Assembly (NCBI GenBank): GCA_964400735.1
Contig: CAYNVQ010000002.1
Span: forward strand, 186,001-250,000
Direction: 5' to 3'
Length of the DNA: 64,000 nucleotides
Source of the DNA: CAYNVQ01 sp964400735
GTDB taxonomy: Bacteria; Acidobacteriota; Aminicenantia; Aminicenantales; Aminicenantaceae
Position numbers and translations under genes: made by a program. The notes below the pieces were generated by a model, which ran no database searches, was not told the origin of the DNA, and saw nothing but the letters and a program-made list of their open reading frames with translations. Of the stretch, positions 14,932 to 23,413 are shown piece after piece (position 1 is the first letter of the stretch; the number at the start of each line of letters is the position of its first letter).

Positions 14932-16032
14932 ATGAAATTTACGATCAACAAAGAAGATATACTTAGCGAGCTTCAGCTTCTTCAAGGAATTGTAGAGAAG
15001 AGGAATACGATGCCTATTCTTGCCAACATATTGATCAATGCAACCGAGAATGAGGTGGAGCTTATAGGAACGGACCTTGAGGTAGGTTTAAAAACTCATT
15101 TTCCTGCCAACATTGAAGAGACAGGATCCCTAACCATATCCGGAAAAAAGGTATTTGAGATTGTAAGGGCTTTGGCAGAAGATAAACCGGTACTGTTCAA
15201 CGAAAGCAAAGATCTTATGATGGAGATCACATCAGGCGAGAGCGAATTTAAAGTCCTTTGTCTACCTAAAGAAGATTACCCACAAGTACCTGAGCCTAAG
15301 TTCGAGAAAAATATCGTTCTTCCCTTAGAAAAAATGAAGGAAATGATCGATCGTGTTTATTTCGCCATCACCCAGGAACAGCGTTATTACCTGAACGGAG
15401 CCTTGATGCTTCTGGGCGAGGGACAGATGGAACTGGTGAGTACAGATGGACACCGATTGGCCTACACGCAGCTTCCTCTCGATGGGATGAAGATAGAAAA
15501 CGAGGTTAAAGAGATTGTCTCCAAAAAAACATTGAATGAGCTGAGAAAGTTCGAAGATGAAAACGTGGAATTCGATCAAGACGATAACAACCTGTTTTTC
15601 AAGGTTCGAAACAGAACTCTCATATCCAGGATAATAGAAGGGAAATTTCCAAACTACGAGGCAGTAATCCCAAAAGAAAATCAGCATAAACTGGAAGTTT
15701 CTAGAGAGAAGATTACAGACGCCATAAAGAGAGTTTCTCTTCTTTCCACCGAAAGATCTAAAGGAATACGATTCAATATCGAGTCGGATCAGATTAAATT
15801 ATTTTCTTCCAACCCTGAAATAGGAGAAGCGAGAGACAAGGTCGATGTGGACTACAAAGGAGAAGGGATGGAGATTGGATTCAACTCCCAATACCTTATC
15901 GATTTCTTGACCACCATCAAGTCAAAAACTGTATTGATAGAATTGAAAGATGAAAATAGCGCCGTTTTGATGAAACCGGCAACCGAAGATGAAATTAAAT
16001 ACCTTTACGTGTTGATGCCGATGAAAATATGA
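14932..16032 (+). CDS. dnaN: DNA polymerase III beta subunit (sliding clamp)
   Basis: The 366-residue protein has the three-fold repeated clamp fold and normal length. It begins KFTINKEDILSELQLLQGIV with the clamp phrase RNTMPILANILI, has STDGHRLAYTQLPL in the middle domain and ends YLYVLMPMKI, the classical C-terminus (VMPMRL-type). As a dimer it rings DNA and holds the replicative polymerase. The gene directly follows dnaA, the conserved bacterial order. Its 5' leader overlaps the AT-rich, DnaA-box-containing spacer, and a group of palindromes follows the stop codon. Confidence 0.97.
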   Translation: MKFTINKEDILSELQLLQGIVEKRNTMPILANILINATENEVELIGTDLEVGLKTHFPANIEETGSLTISGKKVFEIVRALAEDKPVLFNESKDLMMEITSGESEFKVLCLPKEDYPQVPEPKFEKNIVLPLEKMKEMIDRVYFAITQEQRYYLNGALMLLGEGQMELVSTDGHRLAYTQLPLDGMKIENEVKEIVSKKTLNELRKFEDENVEFDQDDNNLFFKVRNRTLISRIIEGKFPNYEAVIPKENQHKLEVSREKITDAIKRVSLLSTERSKGIRFNIESDQIKLFSSNPEIGEARDKVDVDYKGEGMEIGFNSQYLIDFLTTIKSKTVLIELKDENSAVLMKPATEDEIKYLYVLMPMKI

Positions 16033-16130
16033 TGCCAGTATGACAAAATTTCCTGATCTTTCCTGAGTCGCGTTATTATACGAATTCATTTTGTAAAGCC
16101 AGGGTGTGCGGTATAGATTTTTTCCATATT

Positions 16131-16147
16131 TCAGGTGATTAACCTGA
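16131..16147. repeat. Short palindrome with TCAGGT arms
   Basis: TCAGGT (16131-16136) and ACCTGA (16142-16147) form a 6-base stem with a 5-base loop. The same TCAGG/CCTGA core recurs several times between 16050 and 16210. Confidence 0.5.
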
Positions 16148-16156
16148 GCTATTCAT

Positions 16157-16260
16157 AAAAAATGCCGATACCATTTTTTATTAAAACAATATCAGGAATT
16201 ATCCTGATATTGCTTTTAATTATTACGAAAAATCCTTTCTTAATTCTATCGGCATTTTTT
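16157..16260. repeat. Nested 104-base inverted repeat downstream of dnaN
   Basis: The outer arms AAAAAATGCCGATA (16157-16170) and TATCGGCATTTTTT (16247-16260) are perfect complements. Inside them lies a second hairpin whose arms TTAAAACAATATCAGGA and TCCTGATATTGCTTTTAA match except for one bulged base. The right outer arm ends in a T-run, so the element could terminate dnaN transcription; its form also fits a MITE or a cruciform control site. No gene is present in this 307-base gap. Confidence 0.7.
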
Positions 16261-16284
16261 ACCCTTCAGGCGAACCTATATTGT

Positions 16285-16316
16285 AGGGTGGGGCGGGTTG
16301 GCGTGGGGTGGGTTGG
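16285..16316 (+). other. G-quadruplex-prone G-rich tract
   Basis: The plus strand holds GGGTGGGGCGGG, then TTGGCGT, then GGGGTGGG: five runs of three or more G with short loops. It lies just beyond the 3' end of apbE and next to an interspersed repeat copy. Confidence 0.5.
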
Positions 16317-16342
16317 CCTTGACTCGTGAATAATCCAGGTTA
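16317..16342 (-). repeat. Interspersed repeat copy at the apbE 3' end
   Basis: The minus strand reads TAACCTGGATTATTCACGAG and continues TCAAGG. It is nearly identical to the copy at 37123-37157 and related to 2851-2872 and 50824-50845. The apbE stop codon is inside it. Confidence 0.6.
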
Positions 16343-17281
16343 GTTTATCGGTCGAGCCGGATAAGGCTTCCCTATGGTGAAAAATTTCCCTCCTGCATCG
16401 ATAATAAATGCCCCGTAGTCTGGGAATTGATCGAGAATTTTTTCTGGACAATCGGAAACGAAAAGAGCTGTGGAAAGGGCATCGCAGAAGAGAGTTTGAG
16501 GCCCTACGACAGTCACGCTTTGTTTGCCACGGGCAGGATAGCCGGTTTTGGGGTCGAAGACGTGATGATAACGGATACCCTCCCGAATAAAACAGCGTTG
16601 GTAATCGCCGGTGGTGGCCGCTCCCAAATCGGAGAGCATAAGGACGGCGGAAAGCCCATTCTTTCTTGGATGCTGAATGCCGATCTGCCAAAGTTTGTTA
16701 TCGGGATTTTTTCCCCAGCAATAAAGGTCTCCCCCAGCATTGATAAAGCCATTCTGGATGCCCATTTGAATCAGCGCTTCTGCAGCCATATCGATGCCAA
16801 AACCTTTGGCGATGCCCCCCCAGTCAAGTTCCATTCCCGGGGAAAGCTGAATATGTCCATCTTCAAAGCCGATTTTGTCCATCCCGACGAAGCGAAGTAT
16901 TTTTTCGATCTCATTTAAAGGAGGGATACGATATGAGTCATCCCGAAATCCCCACGCTCTTGAAAGAGGGGCAACCGTGATATCGAAACTGCCGCATGAT
17001 CGGTGATAGACGAGCAGAGCTTTTTCGAAAAGCGTTTCGACCAGTGGCGTGGAAACAATCTTGGAGTCAGGAGAAAAATTATCCTCCACATCCTGAAAAA
17101 TGCTTCGGATCTTTTTTTGGGATAATTTAAAGAGAGAAGGGGAGCAGAAAAGCTTGGCCTCGCAGACGGTGTCAAAGAAGAGGAAGGTGGTGGAGTCCCA
17201 CGTCTCAGCCCTTCGACAGCTCAAAGTCAAGAAGAAGAAAATGCAAATGAGCCAATAAATCGTTCGCGTTTTTCGTAGCAT
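16340..17281 (-). CDS. apbE: FAD:protein FMN transferase
   Basis: ApbE moves FMN from FAD onto a threonine or serine of target flavoproteins in the periplasm. The 313-residue product has a lipoprotein leader with LTLSC near residue 21, and the family landmarks: DVEDNFSPDSKIV, GSFDITVAPLSRAWGF, ELDWGGIAKGFGID, NAGGDLYCWG, TTGDYQRCF and HHVFDPKTGYPA, the last two forming the metal/FAD site. The likely substrates, RnfG and possibly RnfD, are encoded 6-8 kb away on the same strand. It is a single gene, its stop falls in a repeat, and the MFS gene diverges from it. Confidence 0.93.
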   Translation of the reverse strand: MLRKTRTIYWLICIFFFLTLSCRRAETWDSTTFLFFDTVCEAKLFCSPSLFKLSQKKIRSIFQDVEDNFSPDSKIVSTPLVETLFEKALLVYHRSCGSFDITVAPLSRAWGFRDDSYRIPPLNEIEKILRFVGMDKIGFEDGHIQLSPGMELDWGGIAKGFGIDMAAEALIQMGIQNGFINAGGDLYCWGKNPDNKLWQIGIQHPRKNGLSAVLMLSDLGAATTGDYQRCFIREGIRYHHVFDPKTGYPARGKQSVTVVGPQTLFCDALSTALFVSDCPEKILDQFPDYGAFIIDAGGKFFTIGKPYPARPIN

Positions 17282-17376
17282 GTCAGATTATCTTGAAATT
17301 GGGAATAAATTTTCGATGAATGGACAAAAAAAGTCAAACAGAGAAAAGATCTATTTCTCTGAATAATCACGTTTTG

Positions 17377-17404
17377 TTGACAGACGGATAAAAATAGATA
17401 TATT
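17377..17404 (+). promoter_or_regulatory. Promoter of the MFS/isomerase-DUF1080 pair
   Basis: A perfect TTGACA (17377-17382) and TATATT (17399-17404) are 16 bases apart. The predicted leader before the ATG at 17532 is about 120 bases long, with no hairpin I can identify. Confidence 0.55.
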
Positions 17405-17531
17405 TTGTCTCTATTCCCGGTGTGATTCCATCTAGGACGATGGACACAGAACAGAAGCTTTTTGACGATTAGGATGAGGAGAAGTTAGATCAAACGCAAG
17501 TCCAGACAGAACAGGAAAAAGAGAGGCGGAA

Positions 17532-18737
17532 ATGGAAGTTAAATTTCGTCTTGGCCTGATGATGTTTCTTCAGTATGCTATCTGGGGGGCTTGGAACCCG
17601 GTTCTTTCGGATTATCTCCTCAACGAACTCGGATTCACGGGAACTCAGGTAGGGATAATTTATAGCCTATTACCCTTGGCCACGATCATCGCGCCGTTCA
17701 TCGGCGGGCAAATAGCCGACAGGCATTTTGCCAGCCAGAAACTTATCGCTATCCTTCAATTGGCTGGCGGAGGAATCCTGATCTACACATCGAGGATTTC
17801 GGACTATCATGCCATGATCTGGCTGATGCTTTTCTATTGCCTCCTGTATGCCCCGACACTGGCCTTGACTAATTCAGTGGCTTTCATCAACCTTAAGAAC
17901 TCGGAAAAGGAATTCGGAATCGTTCGGGTGTGGGGAACCATCGGATGGATCGTTGCTGGCCTGGCACTGATGGGATGGAGACAGATTTCACAGTCTCATG
18001 AAAGCCTATCTTTGAGCGGGGACACACTGCTTCTGGCTGGAGCCTTTTCGCTTATTATGGGCCTTTTTTCTTTCTGGCTGCCCTCAACGCCGCCCAGGAA
18101 AGAGGGCACAAATCCGCTTGCTTTTCTCGAAGCCCTCAAGATGATGAAGAATAAAAATTTCTTGGCTTTCGTGTTCATCTCATTCGTTGTCGCGACAGAG
18201 CTGATGTTCTATTATGTTTTGACGGCTCCATTTTTAACGTCAGATAAGATCGGCCTGAGCAGCGCGAGCGTTCCTGGAGTGATGGCGATCGCGCAGGTTG
18301 CCGAAATTTTTGTGTTGGCCATACTTTTACCCTATCTCATCACCAGGATAGGAATCAGGAATATACTGGTCCTCGGAGTGTTGGCCTGGCCAATACGTTA
18401 CATTATTTTTGCCGTCGGGAAGCCCGCCTGGCTGGTTATCGCCTCCTTGAGTCTTCACGGTTTCTGTTTCGTGTTCTTCTTTGCCGCAGCTTTCATCTAT
18501 GTCGACACCATTGCGCCCAGGGATATACGGCATTCTGCCCAGAGCCTGATCATGCTAGTGACCTATGGGATCGGGAGCTACCTGGGAAGCCTATTCGCCG
18601 GCTGGATCAGAGATCTCTTTACAGCGGAGGGGATAACGAATTGGACAGGCGTATTTATCATCCCCTGCTTTCTGACCGTTTTTTGTGCCGTTGCATTCCT
18701 TCTCTTTGTCAAGGAGGACCGTCCCTTGAGAAGATAG
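17532..18737 (+). CDS. MFS transporter of the nucleoside:H+ symporter type
   Basis: The 401-residue protein has about 12 hydrophobic segments and lies in the inner membrane. Its start (LMMFLQYAIWGAWNPVLSDY) and the phrases IIAPFIGGQIADRHFASQKL and EFGIVRVWGTIGWIVAG are typical of the NupG/XapB nucleoside:H+ symporter family, in which many members carry sugars or unknown solutes. GAGGCGGAA before the ATG serves as the ribosome site. The exported isomerase-DUF1080 gene follows 55 bases later on the same strand, so the substrate may well be a sugar or sugar derivative and not a nucleoside. Confidence 0.8.
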   Translation: MEVKFRLGLMMFLQYAIWGAWNPVLSDYLLNELGFTGTQVGIIYSLLPLATIIAPFIGGQIADRHFASQKLIAILQLAGGGILIYTSRISDYHAMIWLMLFYCLLYAPTLALTNSVAFINLKNSEKEFGIVRVWGTIGWIVAGLALMGWRQISQSHESLSLSGDTLLLAGAFSLIMGLFSFWLPSTPPRKEGTNPLAFLEALKMMKNKNFLAFVFISFVVATELMFYYVLTAPFLTSDKIGLSSASVPGVMAIAQVAEIFVLAILLPYLITRIGIRNILVLGVLAWPIRYIIFAVGKPAWLVIASLSLHGFCFVFFFAAAFIYVDTIAPRDIRHSAQSLIMLVTYGIGSYLGSLFAGWIRDLFTAEGITNWTGVFIIPCFLTVFCAVAFLLFVKEDRPLRR

Positions 18738-18792
18738 GAGGCCTGAACAGCAAGGGAAAAAAGAGGGAATGCCAAACGACAGAGGAGGAATT

Positions 18793-20274
18793 ATGGAGAA
18801 AGGAATAAAACGTATCGCAACTTTCTTTTGGATGGGATTTTTCACCCTTTCAGTCATGGCTTGGTCCCCTACGCCTGAAGCTAGGGGTGGACGCTTGGAC
18901 CAGATTAGCCCCAAAGGGAATCCAGCATATCAGGGAGTTAGGATCAAAAGATTTCCTATTGCGGTCCAGTGCTGGACATTTAGAAAATTTTCCTTTTTCG
19001 AAGCACTTGAAAAGATTAAAGAGCTGGAAATTGAATTTGTTCAGCCGTATCCGGGCCAAATGCTCGATAGAGGCACTCCGGATCTGAGGTTCGACCACAA
19101 TCTTCCGGACGGTCAGATCGAAATCATCAAGCAGAAGTTGAAGGAATTAGGCCTCGTCCTGGTCAGTTACGGTGTCGTGAATTTTGAGAATAACGAGGAA
19201 AGCATGGGAAAGGTCTTCGACTTTGCCAGGAAACTGGGCATCCGCACCATCGTGACTGAGCCGAGTTATGACGATTTTTCTCTGATAGAAAAAATGGTCA
19301 AGAAGTACAGGATCAATGTCGCCATCCACAATCATCCCATCCCTTCGAAATACGCCCGACCAGAAACCGTTATTTATCGGGTGGACGGTCTCGATCCTTC
19401 CATAGGTGCCTGCGCTGATACGGGGCATTGGATGCGGAGCGGCGTAAAGCCAGTAGAAGCGTTGAGGGCGCTCAAGGGTCGCATACAGGACGTCCACCTC
19501 AAGGACCTTAATGAGTTCGGGACGAAAGAGGCTTATGACGTTCCTTTCGGACAAGGAGAGGCGAACATCCATGATATCCTGGCAGAGCTCACCTTACAGG
19601 ACTATGCCGGGTATATTTCTATCGAGCATGAAAAGAAGGAAGACATCGATAATCCCTCCCCAGCCATCCGAGAGGGTTTGAAATATATCAAAAGCATCAC
19701 CTATTACGAGGGGTATGAACAGATATTGAAGCGAAATCCGAGGGGATACTCCAAGCATGGTTGGAACCACTACGGCCCCGGATACTTTGTGTTGGACGAG
19801 AAGACAGGCGTTTTGAAAGGAGAAGGAGGAATGGGGCTTTTCTGGTATGCCGCCAATAGATATGAAGATTTCATCTTGGAATTGGATTACAAGTGCGCGG
19901 ACAAATTCACCAACTCCGGAATTTTTCTTAGAGTACCCGAAATGGTGGTAAGCGACGATTACATTTATCATTCATTCGAGATTCAGATAGACGATTCCTC
20001 AAAAGGCATTCATAAAACCGGGGCCGCCTATGATGCGGAAGCCCCGCTTCGAGATGCCGCAAGATTACCTGGAGAGTGGAACCACTTCAAGATTTCATTT
20101 GTCGGGAATCGCATCGAGGTGGAACTGAACGATGTTCTCGTGCTCGATTGGGAAGCCGAAGCGAGGGGGAAAGTGAAAGATTTTGCCCGGAAGGGGTTCA
20201 TAGGCCTTCAGAACCACGACAGCCGATCTCCGGTGTTTTTTAAAAATATCTACGTGAAAGAGGTCATCCGATAA
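18793..20274 (+). CDS. Exported xylose-isomerase-like TIM barrel fused to DUF1080
   Basis: This 493-residue protein has a signal peptide (FFWMGFFTLSVMAWS), a sugar phosphate isomerase/epimerase TIM-barrel domain (residues about 50-300, with VAIHNHP, GACADTGHW, DVHLKDL and YISIEHE supplying the usual metal-ligand positions), and a C-terminal DUF1080 domain (about 315-493, with GGMGLFWYAANRYEDFILEL, NSGIFLRVPE and FIGLQNHDSR). DUF1080 proteins include 3-keto-glycoside hydrolases, and the barrel family includes epimerases and keto-sugar enzymes, so it probably processes an oxidised sugar in the periplasm; that is inference. The ATG at 18793 follows AGGAGGAATT. The MFS gene upstream is probably its transporter. 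Confidence 0.8.
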   Translation: MEKGIKRIATFFWMGFFTLSVMAWSPTPEARGGRLDQISPKGNPAYQGVRIKRFPIAVQCWTFRKFSFFEALEKIKELEIEFVQPYPGQMLDRGTPDLRFDHNLPDGQIEIIKQKLKELGLVLVSYGVVNFENNEESMGKVFDFARKLGIRTIVTEPSYDDFSLIEKMVKKYRINVAIHNHPIPSKYARPETVIYRVDGLDPSIGACADTGHWMRSGVKPVEALRALKGRIQDVHLKDLNEFGTKEAYDVPFGQGEANIHDILAELTLQDYAGYISIEHEKKEDIDNPSPAIREGLKYIKSITYYEGYEQILKRNPRGYSKHGWNHYGPGYFVLDEKTGVLKGEGGMGLFWYAANRYEDFILELDYKCADKFTNSGIFLRVPEMVVSDDYIYHSFEIQIDDSSKGIHKTGAAYDAEAPLRDAARLPGEWNHFKISFVGNRIEVELNDVLVLDWEAEARGKVKDFARKGFIGLQNHDSRSPVFFKNIYVKEVIR

Positions 20275-20995
20275 TCGTATCGACCAGCTTCGGACCCAAG
20301 ACCTCCAGAAAGAAGTGATTGGGAGCGCATACGATGCGTTCCCCGACGGAAGATACAGGCAGGGCGGAACAGCAGATCTTTTGAGGGCAGGACGACTGGG
20401 GAACCCATATCTTTCCGCCTCGGATTCTGACCGAAACAAAACCGCTTGGAAACCTGAATGTCCTATCTTGGTCTTTTTTCAAGGAGAGCACCTCGGTCTT
20501 TTCTCCGTTCCCGAAAATCCGGACAGATTCTCCTCTGGGCAAGATCAAAGGGCTGGGTTGAAAGGAGAGGATGGTCAGGCAAAAAGACGGAGCATGATGC
20601 ACATTTCTTTCCTTCCATAGCGAATAAAGATGAGAAGATCGGATGTCCCAAATTTTACCCGATCTAACCAAAGTGAAGGAAGGAAGCGCAGGGTCTTTAA
20701 GAGGGCGGAAGGAGAGCACGAGACAGGCGTTTTCTAGTGAGGGAATGGGCGTCCATCCGTTCTTTTTAAGGGCTTGACCTAGAGCTTCCTTTCGAGGATG
20801 TTCGTCGCGAAAGGAATATTGACGGCCTGAAACAAGTCCCCATTTTTCCATCACCTCCAGAAGAGGGAGCAGGATCGATTCCGGATTATTGTCGATAAGG
20901 TAAAGGACGTCGTTTTTGGATGATTGGGTGGATAAAACGAAGGGGCTTAAAAGAGGAGCGATGAAGATTGTCCGAAAAAAATCACGCCGGTCCAT
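20264..20995 (-). CDS. Tat-exported NusG domain II protein of the Rnf operon
   Basis: Residues 1-22 (MDRRDFFRTIFIAPLLSPFV) carry a twin-arginine signal, so a folded protein is exported. The middle (30-160) is not recognised. The last 80 residues match the NusG-II fold: a strand pair, then GFVSVRIRGGKIWVPQSSCP, then KICC and ERIVCAPNHFFLEVLG. Such domains are often encoded beside rnf genes and the cysteines may bind a cofactor. It is the last gene of the rnfCDGEAB-rseC operon, overlapping rseC by 14 bases, and it converges with the DUF1080 gene, overlapping it by 11 bases. A role in Rnf assembly or cofactor supply is inferred from position only. Confidence 0.72.
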   Translation of the reverse strand: MDRRDFFRTIFIAPLLSPFVLSTQSSKNDVLYLIDNNPESILLPLLEVMEKWGLVSGRQYSFRDEHPRKEALGQALKKNGWTPIPSLENACLVLSFRPLKDPALPSFTLVRSGKIWDIRSSHLYSLWKERNVHHAPSFCLTILSFQPSPLILPRGESVRIFGNGEKTEVLSLKKDQDRTFRFPSGFVSVRIRGGKIWVPQSSCPQKICCSALPVSSVGERIVCAPNHFFLEVLGPKLVDTIIG

Positions 20996-21428
20996 AGTGG
21001 TCTCCTTTTTTGAGTATGTCGATAATAACAGGATAAAGCTGAGTTTGGTTTTTTCTGCGAAAGACGAGAGAAAGCGAAAGCCCGCCAGAAATCAGGCCAA
21101 TGGCGATCCCGGAGAGACAGGCCGGGAATAAAGGAATAGACAAGAAGTGTGCGGTCAGGTAACCTGCTCCCAGCCCTATAAGCATGGCCGCCAGCAAGCC
21201 ACCGAAGAGTAGGCTCAAGGCCTGGCTGTAGCCCGTTTCGGGAATTTCGACTTTCACTTCATCTCCGGGTTTGGCCTGGATCGGATTTTTAGCGGAAAGA
21301 CGGCCCTTGTTCTGTTTGTTTCCTATACAGAGGCTACGGGCAGAACAGTTCTGACACCCCTCGAAACAGCTGACTTCGACTTCTGCGAGTCCTTTTTCCG
21401 TTGAGATAACCAGGCCCTTATCCGTCAT
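20982..21428 (-). CDS. rseC: RseC/MucC-family membrane protein
   Basis: The 148-residue protein has the RseC pattern: a small beta-domain with four cysteines (SCFEGCQNCSARSLC, residues about 20-34), a PGDEVKVEIPE strand, two transmembrane helices (about residues 70-120) and a charged end. In Escherichia coli RseC belongs to the SoxR-reducing system together with the Rsx (Rnf-type) complex, so its location directly after rnfB is expected. The cysteine cluster could hold iron-sulfur or another metal. It overlaps rnfB by 11 bases and the NusG-II gene by 14, indicating one transcript. Confidence 0.88.
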   Translation of the reverse strand: MTDKGLVISTEKGLAEVEVSCFEGCQNCSARSLCIGNKQNKGRLSAKNPIQAKPGDEVKVEIPETGYSQALSLLFGGLLAAMLIGLGAGYLTAHFLSIPLFPACLSGIAIGLISGGLSLSLVFRRKNQTQLYPVIIDILKKGDHYGPA

Positions 21429-22227
21429 TGTCTCTTCTCAATCGACCGATGGCATCGGTCGGACATTTTTCGATTTCAGGGATATTCTCCGGTTTTATCT
21501 TTTTATGGTCGGTGATTACGGCCAGATTTTTTTCCAGGATGATGGCTTCCGGACAGGCCCGTACGCAGATCCCGCAGGCGATGCAGGCGTTCTTGCAGAC
21601 TTTTCGTGCTGTCGGGCCCCGATCCTCTGACCGGCAAAAGACGAGGATATTCTGGGCCATGGGGTGCAATTCAAAAAGGTTCCTTGGGCAAGCATCCACG
21701 CATTTACCACAGGCCGTGCATCTATCCTCCCTGACGACAGGAAGGCCCTCCTCGCTCATATACAGGGCGTCGAACAGACAGACCCGGACACAATCTCCAA
21801 ACCCAAGACACCCGTGAGAGCACTGCTTGTTTCCTCCTACCAAGTGAGAAGCATAACAAGTCGAAATTCCCAAATAAACGCCCCGTTCTTTAGCGGCCTC
21901 TTTGCTTCCTCGACAGTGGAGCCGGGCAATTTTTTTTATGAGCTCTCCCGCCTTTACGCCCAAGATATCCGCAACACTTTGAGCCACATTCTCGCCGCCC
22001 ACCGGGCAGCCATTGGCTTCTGCTTTTCCCTTTACGACGGCCTCGGCAAAGGCCCGGCACCCGGAGAAGCCACACGCGCCACAATTGGCTTGGGGGAGAA
22101 CCTCTGAGATTTTTTCCACCTTGGGGTCCTCCTCCACCTTCAATTTCTTGTAAGCCAGAACAAGACCGACAGAGAACAATAAGCCCAAAGCTGTCATCGT
22201 GAGGACAGGAATTGTCACTTCCATCAT
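21418..22227 (-). CDS. rnfB: Rnf complex iron-sulfur subunit B
   Basis: The 269-residue subunit has one N-terminal membrane helix, a Fer4-21 domain with CGACGFSGC and GCPVGG (residues about 49-75), and several further 4Fe-4S motifs, seen as CLGFGDCVRVC, CTACGKCVDACP and CIACGICVRACP. It takes electrons from reduced ferredoxin and passes them to the membrane part of the Rnf Na+/H+-pumping ferredoxin:NAD+ oxidoreductase. It overlaps rnfA by four bases (ATGA type) and rseC by 11. All expected cysteines are present, so it should be functional. Confidence 0.95.
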   Translation of the reverse strand: MMEVTIPVLTMTALGLLFSVGLVLAYKKLKVEEDPKVEKISEVLPQANCGACGFSGCRAFAEAVVKGKAEANGCPVGGENVAQSVADILGVKAGELIKKIARLHCRGSKEAAKERGVYLGISTCYASHLVGGNKQCSHGCLGFGDCVRVCLFDALYMSEEGLPVVREDRCTACGKCVDACPRNLFELHPMAQNILVFCRSEDRGPTARKVCKNACIACGICVRACPEAIILEKNLAVITDHKKIKPENIPEIEKCPTDAIGRLRRDNDG

Positions 22228-22799
22228 GTCAGCATCCCTATAAACCCATTGAAGGCCAAGGCCATGATCCCGGCGACCACAAGAGCGATTCCCGCCCCCT
22301 TTAGAGGCTCCGGAACGTCGGCGAGGTCGAGCTGCTCCCGGATTCCGGACATCAACACGATGGCCAGGGTGAATCCCAATCCCGAACCGAACCCAAAGAT
22401 GACCGTTTCCCCGAAGTTGTATTCATTCAGCGAGGCGAGCAAGGCTAGCCCCATGATGGCGCAGTTTGTGGTGATAAGCGGAAGATAGATTCCCAAAGCT
22501 TGATAGAGTGGAAGGCTGACCTTTCTGATGAACATCTCGACCAGTTGAACGAGCGAAGCGATCACCAGAATAAAAGAGACGATTTGAAGATATCCCAGGT
22601 TGTAGGGAATCAGAATGAGGTTGTTGATTAGCCAGGAAACGACAGCCGTGATGGTCATCACGAAAGTGACCGCCAATCCCATGGAAACGGCAGAGTCCAA
22701 TTTTTTGCTGACCCCCAGAAAAGGACAAATTCCGAGAAAATAATAAAGGACGAAATTTTGAACCAGAACGGCCGAGATAAATATCGTCACCAGTTCCAC
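22224..22799 (-). CDS. rnfA: Rnf complex membrane subunit A
   Basis: This 191-residue integral membrane subunit has six hydrophobic segments and the RnfA/NqrE signature phrases ISAVLVQNFVLYYFLGICPF and TTNCAIMGLAL, the latter with the conserved cysteine that shares an iron-sulfur cluster with RnfE. It forms part of the electron path through the membrane. I start it at the GTG at 22799, with GAGGAG nine bases upstream; a longer in-frame extension would run into rnfE and does not look like RnfA. It is located two bases after rnfE. Confidence 0.94.
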   Translation of the reverse strand: MELVTIFISAVLVQNFVLYYFLGICPFLGVSKKLDSAVSMGLAVTFVMTITAVVSWLINNLILIPYNLGYLQIVSFILVIASLVQLVEMFIRKVSLPLYQALGIYLPLITTNCAIMGLALLASLNEYNFGETVIFGFGSGLGFTLAIVLMSGIREQLDLADVPEPLKGAGIALVVAGIMALAFNGFIGMLT

Positions 22800-22801
22800 G
22801 G

Positions 22802-23413
22802 TTATCGTCTCCTCTTTGTCTTGTTCTCGATCAACAGGGCGATTCCCAGCAGTAATCCCAGGGTTATGAAAGCGCCTGCGGGAAGTATCATGATAATCCA
22901 TGGCTTAAACCATGGCCCCATGACCTGATATCCGAGAAAAGTGCCGGCACCGAGAATCTCCCGGATGGTGCTCAAGATAAGCAGGGCCAAGATGAAGCCC
23001 GAACTCATGCCCAGGGCGTCGATAAATGACCGCCCGATAGGGTTTTTTGAGGAAAAGGCTTCTTGACGTCCGAGGATGATGCAGTTAACCACGATCAGCG
23101 GCACGTAGGGACCCAGCGCCTTGGAGATCGGATAAAAATAAGCCTTCAAGAATTGGTCGGCGATGGTTACGAAGCTGGCGATGACTACGATATAGGAAGC
23201 GATACGGACCTGGGAAGGGATCAATTTCTTGATCGAAGCCACTACGATAGAGCTGAAGATCAGCACAAAGGATGTGGCCAGTCCCATGGCCAATCCGGTA
23301 ATGACGGTCCCGGTGACCGCCAAAGTCGGGCACATGCCTAAGAGCTGGCGGAAGACGGGATTTTCGTCCCAAAGACCTTTGAGGTATTCAGCGCTCAGAC
23401 TTTTAGTTGCCAT
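22802..23413 (-). CDS. rnfE: Rnf complex membrane subunit E
   Basis: The 203-residue protein is homologous to RnfA and NqrD, with six membrane segments, an N-terminus LKGLWDENPVFRQLLGMCPT and the conserved VVNCIILGRQEAF cysteine loop. With RnfA it holds the membrane-embedded iron-sulfur centre of the Rnf complex. It starts at an ATG overlapping the end of rnfG by 11 bases. The order C-D-G-E-A-B is the one seen in acetogenic clostridia and many anaerobes. Confidence 0.94.
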   Translation of the reverse strand: MATKSLSAEYLKGLWDENPVFRQLLGMCPTLAVTGTVITGLAMGLATSFVLIFSSIVVASIKKLIPSQVRIASYIVVIASFVTIADQFLKAYFYPISKALGPYVPLIVVNCIILGRQEAFSSKNPIGRSFIDALGMSSGFILALLILSTIREILGAGTFLGYQVMGPWFKPWIIMILPAGAFITLGLLLGIALLIENKTKRRR

